Both the position numbers and the translations under genes were made by a program. The notes below the pieces were generated by a model, which saw nothing but the letters and a program-made list of their open reading frames with translations, had not been told where the DNA came from and searched no databases. Below, piece after piece: positions 48,973 through 59,567 of a stretch of 64,000 nucleotides of DNA (the first letter of the stretch is position 1; the number at the start of each line of letters is the position of its first letter). Source of the stretch: Ophiocordyceps camponoti-saundersi (nom. inval.). Taxonomy: Eukaryota; Ascomycota; Sordariomycetes; Hypocreales; Ophiocordycipitaceae. The DNA is taken from assembly GCA_003339415.1 (NCBI GenBank), contig PDHQ01000051.1, forward strand, positions 63,293 to 127,292, given 5' to 3'.

Positions 48973-49213
48973 ATCCCTTTGAGTGCGGTAACGCCGCATT
49001 CTAAGTACCATAGCAGGGTTTATCGCCAATCATATATCGCGTAGCTAGTGGTACTTATTTTTGTACGAAGAGAGCTCTACTCGCGAAGTACCAGCTATCA
49101 AGCGCTATACAAATCGCGACTAGCATTTTGCCAGGCGATAGCTGTATCTTTAAGCTTAGTCACTCATGTGGATCTCAGTACTTAGAATGCGGCGTTACCG
49201 CACTCAAAGGGAT
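48973..49213. mobile_element. MITE with 36-bp perfect terminal inverted repeats
   Basis: A 241-bp element: 48973-49008 is the exact reverse complement of 49178-49213 (starting atccctttgagtgcggtaac). Inner sequence also contains imperfect inverted repeats (around 49031-49053 and 49089-49111). It encodes no protein. If the terminal AT is target-site sequence, the repeats are 34 bp with a 2-bp duplication; otherwise no duplication is visible. It lies between divergent BUD13 and TRS85 and abuts the BUD13 coding region. The parent transposase is not in this window. Confidence 0.9.
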
Positions 49214-49567
49214 ATGTACACCATCGAGTATTGATAGTTGCACACTCCCACTTGAAGTCTGACATAAGCTCGACGAATATGCGTAGACCGGGGTGATGAG
49301 GCGCCCCGTTAGTAGAATACGGATTCGCAAAGGGATTTGGCGCCAAATCAGGCCTGATGTGTCTCTATTGGTGATGGCCGGCCACGTCAAGCCGGTCTCT
49401 AGCAGCTCATACATAGTATACGGCTCTACGGTCGCGGCACCGGAACATGCTCAGCTGGCTCACGATATTATTCGCTTGCCGTCCGATCCAGCCTGGCACC
49501 ACATGAATCTCCGGAGACCTCAACATCAGTCCGCGCTGTGCAACGACGGCGCCCTTCAGTCGCCTTC
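49214..49567. promoter_or_regulatory. TRS85 upstream region
   Basis: About 350 bp between the MITE and the TRS85 start. The TRS85 frame is open upstream to about 49538 without an ATG, so an upstream coding exon (acceptor near acatcag, 49527) cannot be excluded. Nothing else is seen. Confidence 0.4.
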
Positions 49568-51907
49568 ATGCCACCCGTTCAGGATGAGCCGCCACAGGAA
49601 CCGATACAGGCTCTACCTGCGGCTGCGGCTGCGGCTGCTGCTGCTGCTGCGACGAAGCTCACCAATATCAGACACTCGACGCCTAGCATGGAATCTTTCA
49701 CCTCAGATCCGAGTCTCTTGTTCCGGAGATCGAACCCGTCGGCCGCATCCCTGTATGCGTCGACGTTGTCGCCCCCTACTTCGAGACCCATGTCCCCTGC
49801 TGGGAGAGGCTCGCCCTCGAGAGTGCTCTCCGGCAGTGTGCTCGACACCTTACCCGGTCGCGTGCCTCAGGACAGCGCCTCTAGCAAGCCGGGGGAGCCC
49901 CTAAACTTGCTGCTGCACTCATTCGTTCCCCACGTCGCCGTCTACGCGTCCGAAGACACGGAGGCGCTAATGAAGGAAAAGGGGCTTCGCGATGGCTTAT
50001 GGCAGCTCCTGCGTCCTTTTGGCGAAAAGGTTCAGGGCAAGGTGACTGTCCGCGACAGCAACGGCATAAGCCGTACTTATGACGACTTCTCAGTTCGCTT
50101 TACTAAACTCGGAGACAACGTCGGACATCCGGACCCTACGGTTTCGGGGACTGGTCCTTCGCAGGCATCAACGAGTCACAACGGCGACCAAGAAAGTGCC
50201 ACCAGGGATCGCAAGATTTTGAATGATGTTGAGGCCGTTGTTGAGCTTCACTTGTCATACGCCGAGCAGCAGTCGCTTCCAGCTTCTCACCGGCGCTACT
50301 CTGCCAAGGTTGTACAAGACTTGGAAACGGCATCTCCCTATTATAGCTTATATCTGCGACGTCTCCTCTCTGGATTTTCTATCACGCCGCATGAGACATT
50401 TGCGCATCCGGTAGCTTGCATCGTTGCCATCAGCTCCAGAAACCAAACTCCGATTGAAGAGCTTAGAAGACTCTACACGGAGACGAAGCAGGGTAGCAGC
50501 AAGCTACCGCCATGGGTGGACAGTGATTACCTCCGCTACTACGTCTTGGTGCATGATGAGGAAAAGGACGACATCACGAGGTCGATGACTCTCTTTGAAC
50601 AGATGAAACGTCACCTCGGCCTCCACTGCCACCTGCTTCGCCTTCGCTGCAGTCAGAGCGTGGAGACGGACGATGACAGTATACCTCTGCCGCGCAGCGA
50701 GTGGATGTCAGCTGCCGAGGAGTTGGCGCAGATACGCATGAGCGAGAGCATGGAAGAGTTTGAAGATCCCACGCGATACATGTTCGAGTCTGACGCTACC
50801 GCTCTACGGATGTTCGTACGGGAAATGGTGACACAGTCGATAGTACCGACGATGGAGAGACATATCTCGATATGGAACGACCAAGTAGCATCTCGGCGCA
50901 GAGGCATCACCGGTCGTCTCATGACCTTTTCCAGGAAATGGACCGGCTTGGGAGGCGGCTCCCGATCAACGTCGGGGGGCACCGGTCTCTCTAAGGACAA
51001 CTACGACACGTCCGGCTTCTACCCTGCCGATTCCCCCGAAGCCATCATTAGGAGACTGGCCGACTATGCTTTCATGTTGCGAGACTGGAAGCTGGCCTAC
51101 TCGACGTACGACTTGCTAAGATCGGACTTTAGCGAAGCCAAGGCCTGGAAATACCACGCTGCCGCCAACGAAATGTCGGCCATCAGTCTCCTGCTGATAC
51201 CGCAAAGCTTAACCTCCAAGAGTAGGGCCGAGACGGTCAATCAAATGCTCGAGTCAGCCTTGTACTCGTACGCAACACGCTGCAGCGCCCCGTATGGGGC
51301 ATTGCGAAGCCTCACGCTGGGTTATGAGCTCCTCCGGCTACGCGGCGGATCGAATATTGACGATGCGGGCCGATGGGGACTTCGTCTCCTCGAAACCAAG
51401 ATTCTGGGCCAAGTGGGTGACGCTCTCCTGAAGGAGAGGCTGGCAGTTTGCTACGCCTCTAAAGGCAGTGTCGCAAACCTGAGCCTCGGAGGCCGGCACC
51501 GCAAGTCGGCCGTCTGGAGCATACTCGCGGCCGACTCTTGGTGCCACCAAGCCAAGTATATACCCGCTCAGCGATGCCTAGAGGAGGCTCAGAGGGCGTA
51601 CGAATCTTTGCCGCACAAACAGGGAGTGTCAGGCTTCGGAAGCGCGAGGTCGTACGTCCGGTCTTTGCAACAGGACCTCGCGGAGAAGCTCCAGCTTGGC
51701 GCTGAAGATGCGACGGGAACGGCAGAGGATGAACCGGAGGAGCTCATTGATGAGGAGAGTGAAGCCTTGACGGACACACGGGCGAGGAGGATCAGCGTCG
51801 GTGCTGGAGGTGCCATGTTTGAAACAGCACCGCTTCACGGGGATGAGCCGGGGGAGACTGTCATGACGTCACCAGGGGCGAGTCAGGCTCAGGAGGGCTT
51901 TGGTTGA
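49568..51907 (+). CDS. TRS85: TRAPP complex subunit Trs85
   Basis: Trs85/TRAPPC8 is the TRAPPIII subunit that directs Ypt1 activation in ER-Golgi transport and autophagy. The single-exon model has 779 residues from MPPVQDEPPQEP. Recognisable family segments are LNLLLHSFVPHVAVYASEDTE (split here: LNLLLHSFVPHVAV), the GLWQLLRPFGEKV region, HPVACIVAISSRN, and the AYSTYDLLRSDF/AWKYHAAANEM helical repeat region. Residues about 17-28 form a poly-Ala tract from a GCN repeat. The C-terminus is acidic and variable. An additional 5' exon is possible because the frame is open upstream. Confidence 0.9.
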   Translation: MPPVQDEPPQEPIQALPAAAAAAAAAAATKLTNIRHSTPSMESFTSDPSLLFRRSNPSAASLYASTLSPPTSRPMSPAGRGSPSRVLSGSVLDTLPGRVPQDSASSKPGEPLNLLLHSFVPHVAVYASEDTEALMKEKGLRDGLWQLLRPFGEKVQGKVTVRDSNGISRTYDDFSVRFTKLGDNVGHPDPTVSGTGPSQASTSHNGDQESATRDRKILNDVEAVVELHLSYAEQQSLPASHRRYSAKVVQDLETASPYYSLYLRRLLSGFSITPHETFAHPVACIVAISSRNQTPIEELRRLYTETKQGSSKLPPWVDSDYLRYYVLVHDEEKDDITRSMTLFEQMKRHLGLHCHLLRLRCSQSVETDDDSIPLPRSEWMSAAEELAQIRMSESMEEFEDPTRYMFESDATALRMFVREMVTQSIVPTMERHISIWNDQVASRRRGITGRLMTFSRKWTGLGGGSRSTSGGTGLSKDNYDTSGFYPADSPEAIIRRLADYAFMLRDWKLAYSTYDLLRSDFSEAKAWKYHAAANEMSAISLLLIPQSLTSKSRAETVNQMLESALYSYATRCSAPYGALRSLTLGYELLRLRGGSNIDDAGRWGLRLLETKILGQVGDALLKERLAVCYASKGSVANLSLGGRHRKSAVWSILAADSWCHQAKYIPAQRCLEEAQRAYESLPHKQGVSGFGSARSYVRSLQQDLAEKLQLGAEDATGTAEDEPEELIDEESEALTDTRARRISVGAGGAMFETAPLHGDEPGETVMTSPGASQAQEGFG

Positions 51908-52191
51908 GAACGAGCTTGAGTTGGCTACGGCTTCTCTATGGTGTGAAGCTTGGGAAGGCTGTCGAAGAGAAGGAGGTTTGGAGTTTCTCGGAGGTTGCTG
52001 TAAGTCGCCCAAGCTCGGATTATTGCATAGCGAGGTGGGCTGAGGCAAATGTGTCAGCAGGCCATTCATCCGTCCGTTCGTCTGTCCGTCCATCCATCCA
52101 TCCATCCATCAACACGGTAAAAGCCTCTGGGAAGAGCTGGGAGAGAACGAAGGAAGACAGCTTCTATGACGTCGACGGTTCAAGGCAGAAA

Positions 52192-53581
52192 ATGGGCGAG
52201 CTTGCCGATTATCTGACGAAACATGACGGCAATTTCCGCAAGTAAATAACAGCCTTTGCTCCCTTCTCTCCCCTCAAGACTGACCTGAGCCAGAGCCCGA
52301 CTGCCAGCTCTGTACTCGGATTTTCGACCTCAACAAACTCTGAATCCGGACGGCTATCGCGCTAATGTCTCTGCTTGGCGCGGCGCTCTCGCCCGTCTGG
52401 CCTCGTCCGGACTTCTTGCAAGTCAAGGCTCAGGCGGCAGCCTCCTGGTGTTGAGTCTCGACAGCTCGCTGTTACGATCGCTCGAAAGCCCGCAATACGG
52501 CCAGCCACTGGCTCTAGGCGCGGTGATAGGCGAGGCCGTTTCGGCTCGGGATCTCGTTCTCTTGCGCGACTTCCTCCATTCGCCGCATCCCATTCGTCAA
52601 CGAAGCTGGACTGAATTGCCATGGAGTGCCGTGGCTTGGACGCTGAGACAACTGGGCTTCACGGCTGTCTCAGGAGAGGATGTGCTTCCTACGGGGAAGT
52701 ACGTGTTGGTGGAAAACTTGGAGGCTGCGACCGAGGCGCTGGCCAAAACGACGACGATGGCGCATGACGCGTCGTGGCTGAGTCGCGTCTTCACCAAGGC
52801 CCAATTCCGGTCGGAATTTTCGTCTCGCTTGTTTGACGACCAGAGACTCTCAGATACAGATGTGGACGTCCTACTTAAGTTTCTGTCCCGTGATAAGAAG
52901 ATGATTGAATACGACGGACAGACGATTCGGTTTCGAGCTTCGGCCGACGAAGCAAGCGGCATCACGGAAGAAGACGCGGCCGTCGCCTCCATCAAAGAGC
53001 TTACTTCCAGTCTCAAGCACCAAATTGCCCTCCTCACCAGCCGAATAGACGATCTCAGCGCCGAGGCCAAGAAGGCCGTCGTCGGTAACAGCCGCATCAC
53101 GGCGCTCGGAGCACTCAAGTCCAAGAAACTTGCCGAGTCGTCGCTTAGCAAGCGCTACGCAACACTCAGCCAACTGGAGCAGGTAGCCTCCAGCATCGAA
53201 CAAGCATCAGATCAAGTCCAGCTGGTGAAAGTGATGGAATCGTCTGCCAGTGCGTTGCAGAGTCTCAACGCAAAGGTCGGCGGCGTCGAAAGGGTGGACA
53301 GCGCCGTCGATCGTCTCAGGGAGCAGATGAGCGGGACGGATGAAGTTGCGGCCATATTGGCCGAGTCGACGGGCGCGATCGTGGACGAGGCTGAGATTGA
53401 TGACGAGCTCGAAGCATTGGAGAAGGAGGATGCGCAGGAGAAACAAGAGGTCGAAGATGGAAAACAGAAGGAAAGAGAGGCGGAAACGGCGCGCGCCGTG
53501 ATGGAAGAGTTACCCTCTGTTCCCGTGACTGATCCGGACGCGGCTCAGACAGAAAAGGTCATGGAGCCGAATGCGTTGTGA
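52192..53581 (+). CDS. ESCRT-III SNF7-family, CHMP7-like protein
   Basis: A 445-residue protein with an N-terminal winged-helix-like half and a C-terminal SNF7 half, the CHMP7 layout. In other organisms CHMP7 recruits ESCRT-III to the nuclear envelope. Exons are 52192-52241 and 52294-53581. The small first exon encodes MGELADYLTKHDGNFR and splices (CGCAA|gtaaat, gccag|A) to KARLPALYSDF. The SNF7 part includes coiled-coil helices (SRIDDLSAEAKKAV, ALKSKKLAESSLSKRYATL) and an acidic C-terminus. A (CATC)n tract lies 60-110 bp upstream. Confidence 0.88.
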
Positions 53582-54070
53582 TGGTCGTGACGACACTGGG
53601 GGGGCCGTTCTGGAGGACGTCTCTGGATATGCATGTTTATATTGGTCCGAAAGACGAGCACGAGGCGTTTGGAGCTGTCACCACCTGGACAGACACAACC
53701 GGGTTTACTTGAGGATTATGCCCCTGACGGGACTGTATATAGATATTTCCGTATCTCATACAAACTACTATATGGTCATATCGAGGCTATTGGTGGTGAA
53801 AACACACAACATGGTGTATTAGATTTAGAAGCATATCTCGTAAAGGTCGTGAGAAGGTTGTACATATCACGCACATTTATGGCCAAGAACGCCTATTCTC
53901 ACATCCTCGAGCTCAACCAACGTCAAGAATCATTCAAACTATGCAATGGTATCAATCAAGAAAAAGAGGCAAATTTTGAAGCCATCGGGAAATCCCGCGA
54001 AGAGAGGCCTGTCAGTCCCATCATAAGACACACGGTCGAGGAGTATATCTACAAGAAGAACGATAGCACG
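53582..54070. other. Convergent spacer, CHMP7-like and RAD18
   Basis: About 490 bp of AT-richer sequence. A plus-strand open frame extends from here into the RAD18 antisense strand but has no coding signature. No gene is called. Confidence 0.45.
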
Positions 54071-55323
54071 TCATGTCAGCTGATAGGAACAAGGCAGAGG
54101 TTCGTCTCCGGATGCAGCCCCGTCCTTGGCAGACGGCGACGCAGAGCTGAGATGGTGCTGGGCGCTGTTGCCCACGTCTGCCTTCTCCTCGGTGCTGCCG
54201 CCCGGGTCCGGTTCCGTGTTGGTAGAGTCGTTGGCTTCGGCCCTTGTGGTCGCTTCCAGCTTGCTCTTCCGCGCACTGGCAATCAAGTCTCTGAACGAGG
54301 AATCATGCTTGGCGGCCCAGGCAACCGTATCGAAATCCTTGTCCTTGACGGCCGCGGCTGACACCAGCCTGGTGGAAAGTGGTGCGCGACCGCCCTGTGT
54401 GCGTTCCCATAGATCCAAGTCCTGCAGCAGATGGGAACGCTTTTTGGGGTTTGTAGCATCGCAGTTGGCGTTCCAAAGGGTGAGCCACTCCTTGTGACGT
54501 CTTTCCAATAGTGCGCGCGGCCCCTGGCTTGATATTCCCAGCTCAGTCAACTTCTTGCGCAGGGCGTTTTCTCTGAGTATGGAGTAGTTGAGAGCTGGTA
54601 AGCGGTCGGGTGGTTTGTCCTTGCTTCGCTGTTGGGAAGACGGTTTCCCGTCGTTGCTTCTGCTTCCGCCTTGGATGGAGGGTCCTGGACACGATTCCAA
54701 GTGTTGAAATACTTGCCATTCCTTCATACACCTCTGGCAGACTGGACACGGCACAAGGCCCTCGGCTGCCGCTGTTGTGACATGATTAGCGACTAGTGCA
54801 GGTAGGACGGCAAAGGGGCTGTACCATCGTCGGGACGAAAGTCATCGTCCTCATCTGAAGCTGGCACAAAATCTTCCTGCGACTGCACCGGTGCAGCAGC
54901 AGCAGCCTTGCTCAACCTTGCCGAGGTCCTCAACCGCTTATTGGGCCGCGACTGAGCACGGTCTTTTTCTCCTTCTCTTTCTTCATCATCACCGTCGTCA
55001 ACATCTTCAACCTTCCTCTTGCCCCTAGCCAGTGCCAGCGTAGCCGACCGCGCGCTCGAGAAGCAGTTTACAGCTTCCTCCGCCGTCCAATTTCTTCGCA
55101 GTTTGAGTTCCTGATCCGGAGCACGGCACAGGGGGCATTTGCCCTCGTTTAAGAGAGCTCTTCGGATGCAAAGCGAGCAGAATGTGTGCGAGCAAGATGT
55201 TATCATGGGGGTCGCGAAGAAATCTTTGCAGACTTGGCAGCGTAGACTGGCTTCGACGGCTGCGAGGCCGGATAGGGGGGTTGAGAGCCAGTCGCTGGGG
55301 TCGGGGACATTGTCGATGGGCAT
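54071..55323 (-). CDS. RAD18: Postreplication repair E3 ubiquitin ligase Rad18
   Basis: Rad18 with Rad6 monoubiquitinates PCNA at stalled forks. Exons are 55323-54825 and 54771-54071, giving 399 residues. The RING finger is at about 29-68 (CQVCKDFF, CSHTFCSLCI, CPLCRAP). The UBZ4-type zinc finger at about 172-194 (CPVCQRCM...HLESC) starts just after the intron (G|gtacag...aacag|CG). A SAP-like segment follows (LRKKLTELGISSQGPRALLERRHKEW). The C-terminus is low-complexity. The gene is divergent from POL32, another bypass factor. Confidence 0.95.
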
Positions 55324-55730
55324 TGGTGGTTTCCTTCTTTTCTTCTCTGATCTTCTCTCTGGTTGTAACTTCTTCTTGCCGAAGCGAGCCGTAGGAGGAC
55401 GGAGGAAATTATGTAGCGCGTTGATGAGACGAATGGCGGCGCGACTTTGCACAATGAGTGGCGTTCCCTTGCTAAAGGCAGATGGTAGTTCGCTGCACCC
55501 CGTTAGTTGACTGCGTAGGCACTTACAACGTGCGTCTGCATGCACTTATCAGGGATGAGTAGATTGCTATATGCAACAATCGGTGCGTGTCAGGGAGTCT
55601 TCACGTGACAGCGCGTCACTGCTCTTTACACGTCCGAACCTTTAGACCATAGGTAGGTACCTAGGTAGGTATTCGCGTGATACCCTGGAAAACCACCACC
55701 ATAGCTTCTCTCGCAAAACCCCTATAGGCC
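55324..55730. promoter_or_regulatory. Divergent promoter of RAD18 and POL32
   Basis: The 407-bp spacer between start codons contains a CACGTGA-type box (55602-55609), a gcgcgtcac string (55612-55620) reminiscent of but not equal to MCB boxes, and the palindromic aggtaggtacctaggtaggt at 55653-55673. Confidence 0.5.
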
Positions 55731-57333
55731 ATGGACGAGCCCACAAAGTTCCTAGCCGACCGGCTACTGAGCCAAGAGCGTCCAGTGCGTTCTTCAGGGC
55801 AATTCTATAGTTCCCGCTGACATCAACTTTTCCAGATAACCTACCGCGAATTAAGTCGAGCGCTCAATGTTCATGTGAACACGGCCAAGGGGTACGATAT
55901 CCTGGCTCGTTTACGCTGTCTTCTCTCAATATCTTCTGCTGACGGCATCTCCCTTTGAAAGCCTGCTGTATGACTTTAACAAGAACCAAAATGCCAAGCG
56001 CGCAGGCTCGATACATGCGACGTATCTGCTCTCTGGTGTCAAATCGCTAAAAGCTCCTGTCGAAGAAGCAGACGAGGTGCCAAGTAGCTCTGCGCCAGAA
56101 TCTCTGACCAAACCGCCGCCCACAATGACCCTCACGCTTGTGGGGGAGGAAAAGCTTGAGGGTGAGTTGAGTCTGAGCTTCAGTAGCAGGGTTTGCGCTG
56201 ACCCAACACCCAGATATTCTGCGCGAATACCGTGAGGTCACGTCGATTCACATCTACAGTCTAGCTGCGAGTCGGCAAACAGACGTCGCGGTACTCGCAG
56301 ACATTGCGAACTCTGTGTCCGAAGCCCTCAAGGACGAGTCTCCCTCAGACACCAGCAAGTATGGAACCATCACGAATCCCTTGGTGCGCCGCCGTCGGAA
56401 TCCCCGGACGTCACTTGGTGGCAGTTCAAAACCTGTCCGTCAGGGGAGACCAGCTCAAGTCATCAAGGCAGAAAAGGAAGAGACACTATCAGAGGCATCG
56501 TCCAACGATGCCGCAAATCCAACGAGGCGTAACAGCACACCAAAAGCCGTTCCACAAGGAAAGTCTCAATCAGAAAAGAACCAGACTATCAAGTCTGAAA
56601 AGCAAGGCTCGGCAGAACCATCAGCCAACGCAAGCAAAGCCGTCCCCACAACCAAGCGAAGCAACAGCGGAAGCATCATGCAATCCTTCGCAAAGGCAGC
56701 TGCCAAGCCACGCTCCAAGCCGAAAACCCCAGTCAAGGAAGAAACGCCGGCTGCCCTGTCGGACGACGGCGAGGCTGACGACTCGGACGTCTTGCCTCCG
56801 TCCAGCAAGAGAAGCAGTGCAGCAGCCATGGACGCGGCGATGAAGAGGAAGAAGGATCGCGCTGATGAGCTGAAGAGAATGATGGAAGAAGATGACGATG
56901 ACGAGGATGATGATGATGATGACGACGACGAGCCTGACGCCAAGGATAGTCCAGCAGACGAAGACCAAGAAATGGTCGATGTCGCCGAGCCAAAGCCTGA
57001 GGAAAAGGTGGCAGAGGAGGTGGCGAGCAGTGGAAACGGACGGCGACGGGGCAGACGAAGGGTCATGAAGAAGAAGCGCATTCTAGACGAGCAGGGGTAT
57101 ATGGGTAAAGTCTCTTTCGCCATCATGCCAAGACTAACGAGAACTGACTTCTCTTCTTCGCAGTCACCATCCAGGAAGCCGGCTGGGAATCCTTTTCCGA
57201 GGAAGACAGCACTCCACAGCCGCCTGCCAAGAAGCCCACGCCATCTTCAACTCCATCTTCCACCACGGGGACAGCAAAGGGAAAGAAGGCCACAGGCAAG
57301 GGAAATATCATGTCGTTCTTCTCCAAGAAATGA
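55731..57333 (+). CDS. POL32: DNA polymerase delta subunit 3 (Cdc27/Pol32)
   Basis: The third subunit of DNA polymerase delta, also needed for polymerase zeta-dependent bypass. Exons are 55731-55784, 55836-55891, 55962-56161, 56214-57104 and 57164-57333, giving 456 residues. The winged-helix N-terminus is MDEPTKFLADRLLSQERP-ITYRELSRALNVH-GLLYDFNK. A long Lys/Ser/Glu tail with an Asp/Glu run follows, ending in a PIP-like PCNA-binding motif (GNIMSFFSKK). The small 5' exons are typical of fungal orthologues. The stop is 7 bp from the stop of the convergent aminotransferase gene. Confidence 0.92.
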
Positions 57334-57340
57334 AAAGAGG

Positions 57341-58857
57341 TCACTTGTATTCATCGAGGCTGGCGCCTTTGGAGAAAGTGGCCTGCAAGTCGTCATAATA
57401 CTTCCTATCCTCCCGCATTCTCTTCAGCAGGAGACCCAGCCTCTGCACCCCCTGAACGAGAGCATCTTCCTCTTCCCACGCAAAGCACAGACGAATCTCG
57501 GCTTCGAACCGCGTCCGTCGGTCATCACCCCTGACCTCGAACATGGTCCCGGGGCCGATGACGAGGTTGGCGTCCCGCATGGCCGCTTCGGCGATCAATT
57601 TCGGTGGCGGTAGCGGTGTCGTCGTCGCCGAAAGCCAGACGAAATACCCCCCGTACCAATCCTCGTCGTCTCGGGCGGTGATGCCGAGGGGCGCCAAGTG
57701 TTCCCGTATAGCATCCATGAGAATTCGATGTCTCCGCTGTAGCGACGGACGAAGCTGGTCCTCAATGTGCCTCTCCAGCTGCCCGTTCAGCACCAAGTCT
57801 GTCAGGACAGCGGCGCAGAATTGACTGGGCGCCCCGCCCGAGAGCGTCGAAGCCGTATCGCCCAATCCGCGGACGAAGGCGGTCGAGGCCTCCACCCAGC
57901 CGGTGCGCATCCCCGGCCCGACTATCTTGCTGAAGGAGCCGTTACTTACGGCGTTGCCGAAGGGGCTGTCGCTGCTGGCGAGGTCGATGTCGCATAGCCG
58001 CGGTGGGAAGGGCGCTCCGGGTCGGGCGTCGCCTTGGAGAGGCCATGTGAGGAAGTCGTAAACGTCGTCGCTGATTATCAGGGCGTCGTGCGCTCGGGCT
58101 AGGCGGATTAGAGACTCTCGTCGGCGGAGAGACATGGTTATCCCGGATGGGTTGGAGCATGTCGCGACGCAGTAGATGACGTGTTTGTAGCTCTTGCGCG
58201 TCGGTCCAGACACCTTGAGCGGCTGCAGCTGTTCCGTCAATGTAACGGCACACACACAAGGCAGATGGGAGGGAAGGGCTGACTGACCTTTCGCGATGGC
58301 ATCACCTCGTTATCCATCTCTGTAATCCTCTTCTCAAGCCCATCAACATCAACCCCCTCCTCATCCCCCGGCGCAGCTCTAAGCCTGCCCCCAAAACCAG
58401 CATCCTCAAAGATGCCACAAGCAAGGTGATAGCAAGGCTCGACGATCCACACAGCCCTAGTGATATGCGGGTCCGTGAAGCTCTGCAAGATACAAGCCAG
58501 GCTCTGGCTCGCCCCGCCCGTGATGCAGATGCGCTCCGGCTCCGACTCGACGCCGTACTGTCGCCCCAACCAGCTCGCCAGCGCCTCTCGCAGCGGCTGA
58601 TAACCTCTGTCCGGGCCGTATTGCAGCACCGGCGTCGAAGATTCCGGATCCGCTAGTACACGCTGGCAGGCGCCGGATAGCAGGCTTGCCGGTAGGACGG
58701 AGGGCGAGGGCCAGCCGCGCAGTAAGTTGATCAGCCGCCGCGGAGGAGACGTCATTTGCGCGGTTGAAGGATGGAGAATAAGGGGGCGTGTTGCTGTCAC
58801 TGTCAGAGAGCTCCTCTGGCTGGCGCTGATGGGCAGTCGTCGGTTTAGACGGTTCAT
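57341..58857 (-). CDS. PLP-dependent class I/II aminotransferase
   Basis: A fold-type I aminotransferase related to fungal YER152C/Aro8-like or 2-aminoadipate-type enzymes; the substrate cannot be read from sequence. Exons are 58857-58288 and 58228-57341, giving 485 residues. Motifs: YGPDRGYQPLREALASWL, TGGASQSLACIL (cofactor phosphate region), SNPSG, SDDVYDFL (PLP ring Asp and Tyr) and SNGSFSKIVGPGMRTGW with the Schiff-base Lys at about 291. The N-terminal 34 residues before MTSPPRRLINLLRGWPS are Arg/Ser/Thr-rich with no acids, so the first ATG may add a mitochondrial targeting sequence while the second (58755) gives the family's usual start. Confidence 0.87.
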
Positions 58858-59567
58858 CCTAACAAGGTAGGAACGGAGCCAAGAATTCCCTCAGTCATCA
58901 TCACCATGCAGTAGTACTAACATCTCGTGCGAGGTCACGCGGCCCGTGTAACAACAGAGCCATCGTCAACTCCTATTAAGAGGCAGTAGTTCTTGCATGT
59001 CCTTGAAGGATATCTACGGATAGGTACGCACGGCATGAATGCTCTAAGATGAGACATCACCTACCGCTGAACCCAAATGTCCATGTATGTATGCAGGTAC
59101 CTAGTGTCGCAAGGTGAAGTACCGCTACACCACAAAACGGGAAGCGTATTTGACCCTATATCTCGTGACACACCCCCCCAGGTGGCCTAGGGTTAATAGA
59201 GGTGGACGCCTGAATACGTCTCTTCCGAGAGATATAGGTAAGAATAAGGCACGTGACTTTTGCCTCGTGCCGATATTTGCCCGGCCGCTGAGTGCGACTT
59301 CGAGCCGTTTTTGTTGCGCAGTTTCCGGAAGGCGGGGTTCGAACTTGGGCCACTCAGATCGCCTCTTTCACCCCTTTCGTCTAACCGGGCTCATAACTGT
59401 CGCAAGGTGAAGTACCGCTACACCACAAAACGGGAAGCACCCCCTAAGGTGCAACGGTACGTATTTGACCCTATATCTCGTGACACCTAGGTATGCACAT
59501 ACCGATGTAGTAATATATTAACCCTAACCCTATGCATACACCACTCGGCATCCTCCTCAGTAGGTAC
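58858..59567. other. Repeat-bearing intergenic region
   Basis: 710 bp between the aminotransferase start and the GH125 stop. It contains the SINE-like repeat (59105-59486) and a short TTAACCCTAACCC string (59517-59530). No protein gene is seen. Confidence 0.6.
59105..59486 (-). mobile_element. tRNA-like SINE-type repeat with direct repeats
   Basis: A 41-bp block occurs identically at 59105-59145 and 59398-59438 (begins tgtcgcaaggtgaag). A 26-bp block occurs at 59146-59171 and 59461-59486 (gtatttgaccctatatctcg core); in the right copy 22 bp separate the two blocks. On the minus strand the right 41-bp block contains an A-box match (tggtgtagcgg) and, about 90 bp on, there is a B-box match (gttcgaacc, near 59335-59343). 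A D-arm-like hairpin (ggtg...cacc) is visible, but T-arm and acceptor stems do not pair, so it is not a functional tRNA. Confidence 0.6.

Noticed and set aside
53633..54361. 242-residue plus-strand frame
   Set aside because: Half is antisense to RAD18 exon 2 and the rest lacks coding character.
59290..59438. Functional tRNA gene on the minus strand
   Set aside because: A and B boxes match, but anticodon, T and acceptor stems do not pair; treated as a SINE-like relic.
59517..59534. Telomere-like TTAACCCTAACCC
   Set aside because: Only two units; similar short strings at 29503 and 31590. Too short to infer a telomere or fusion point.
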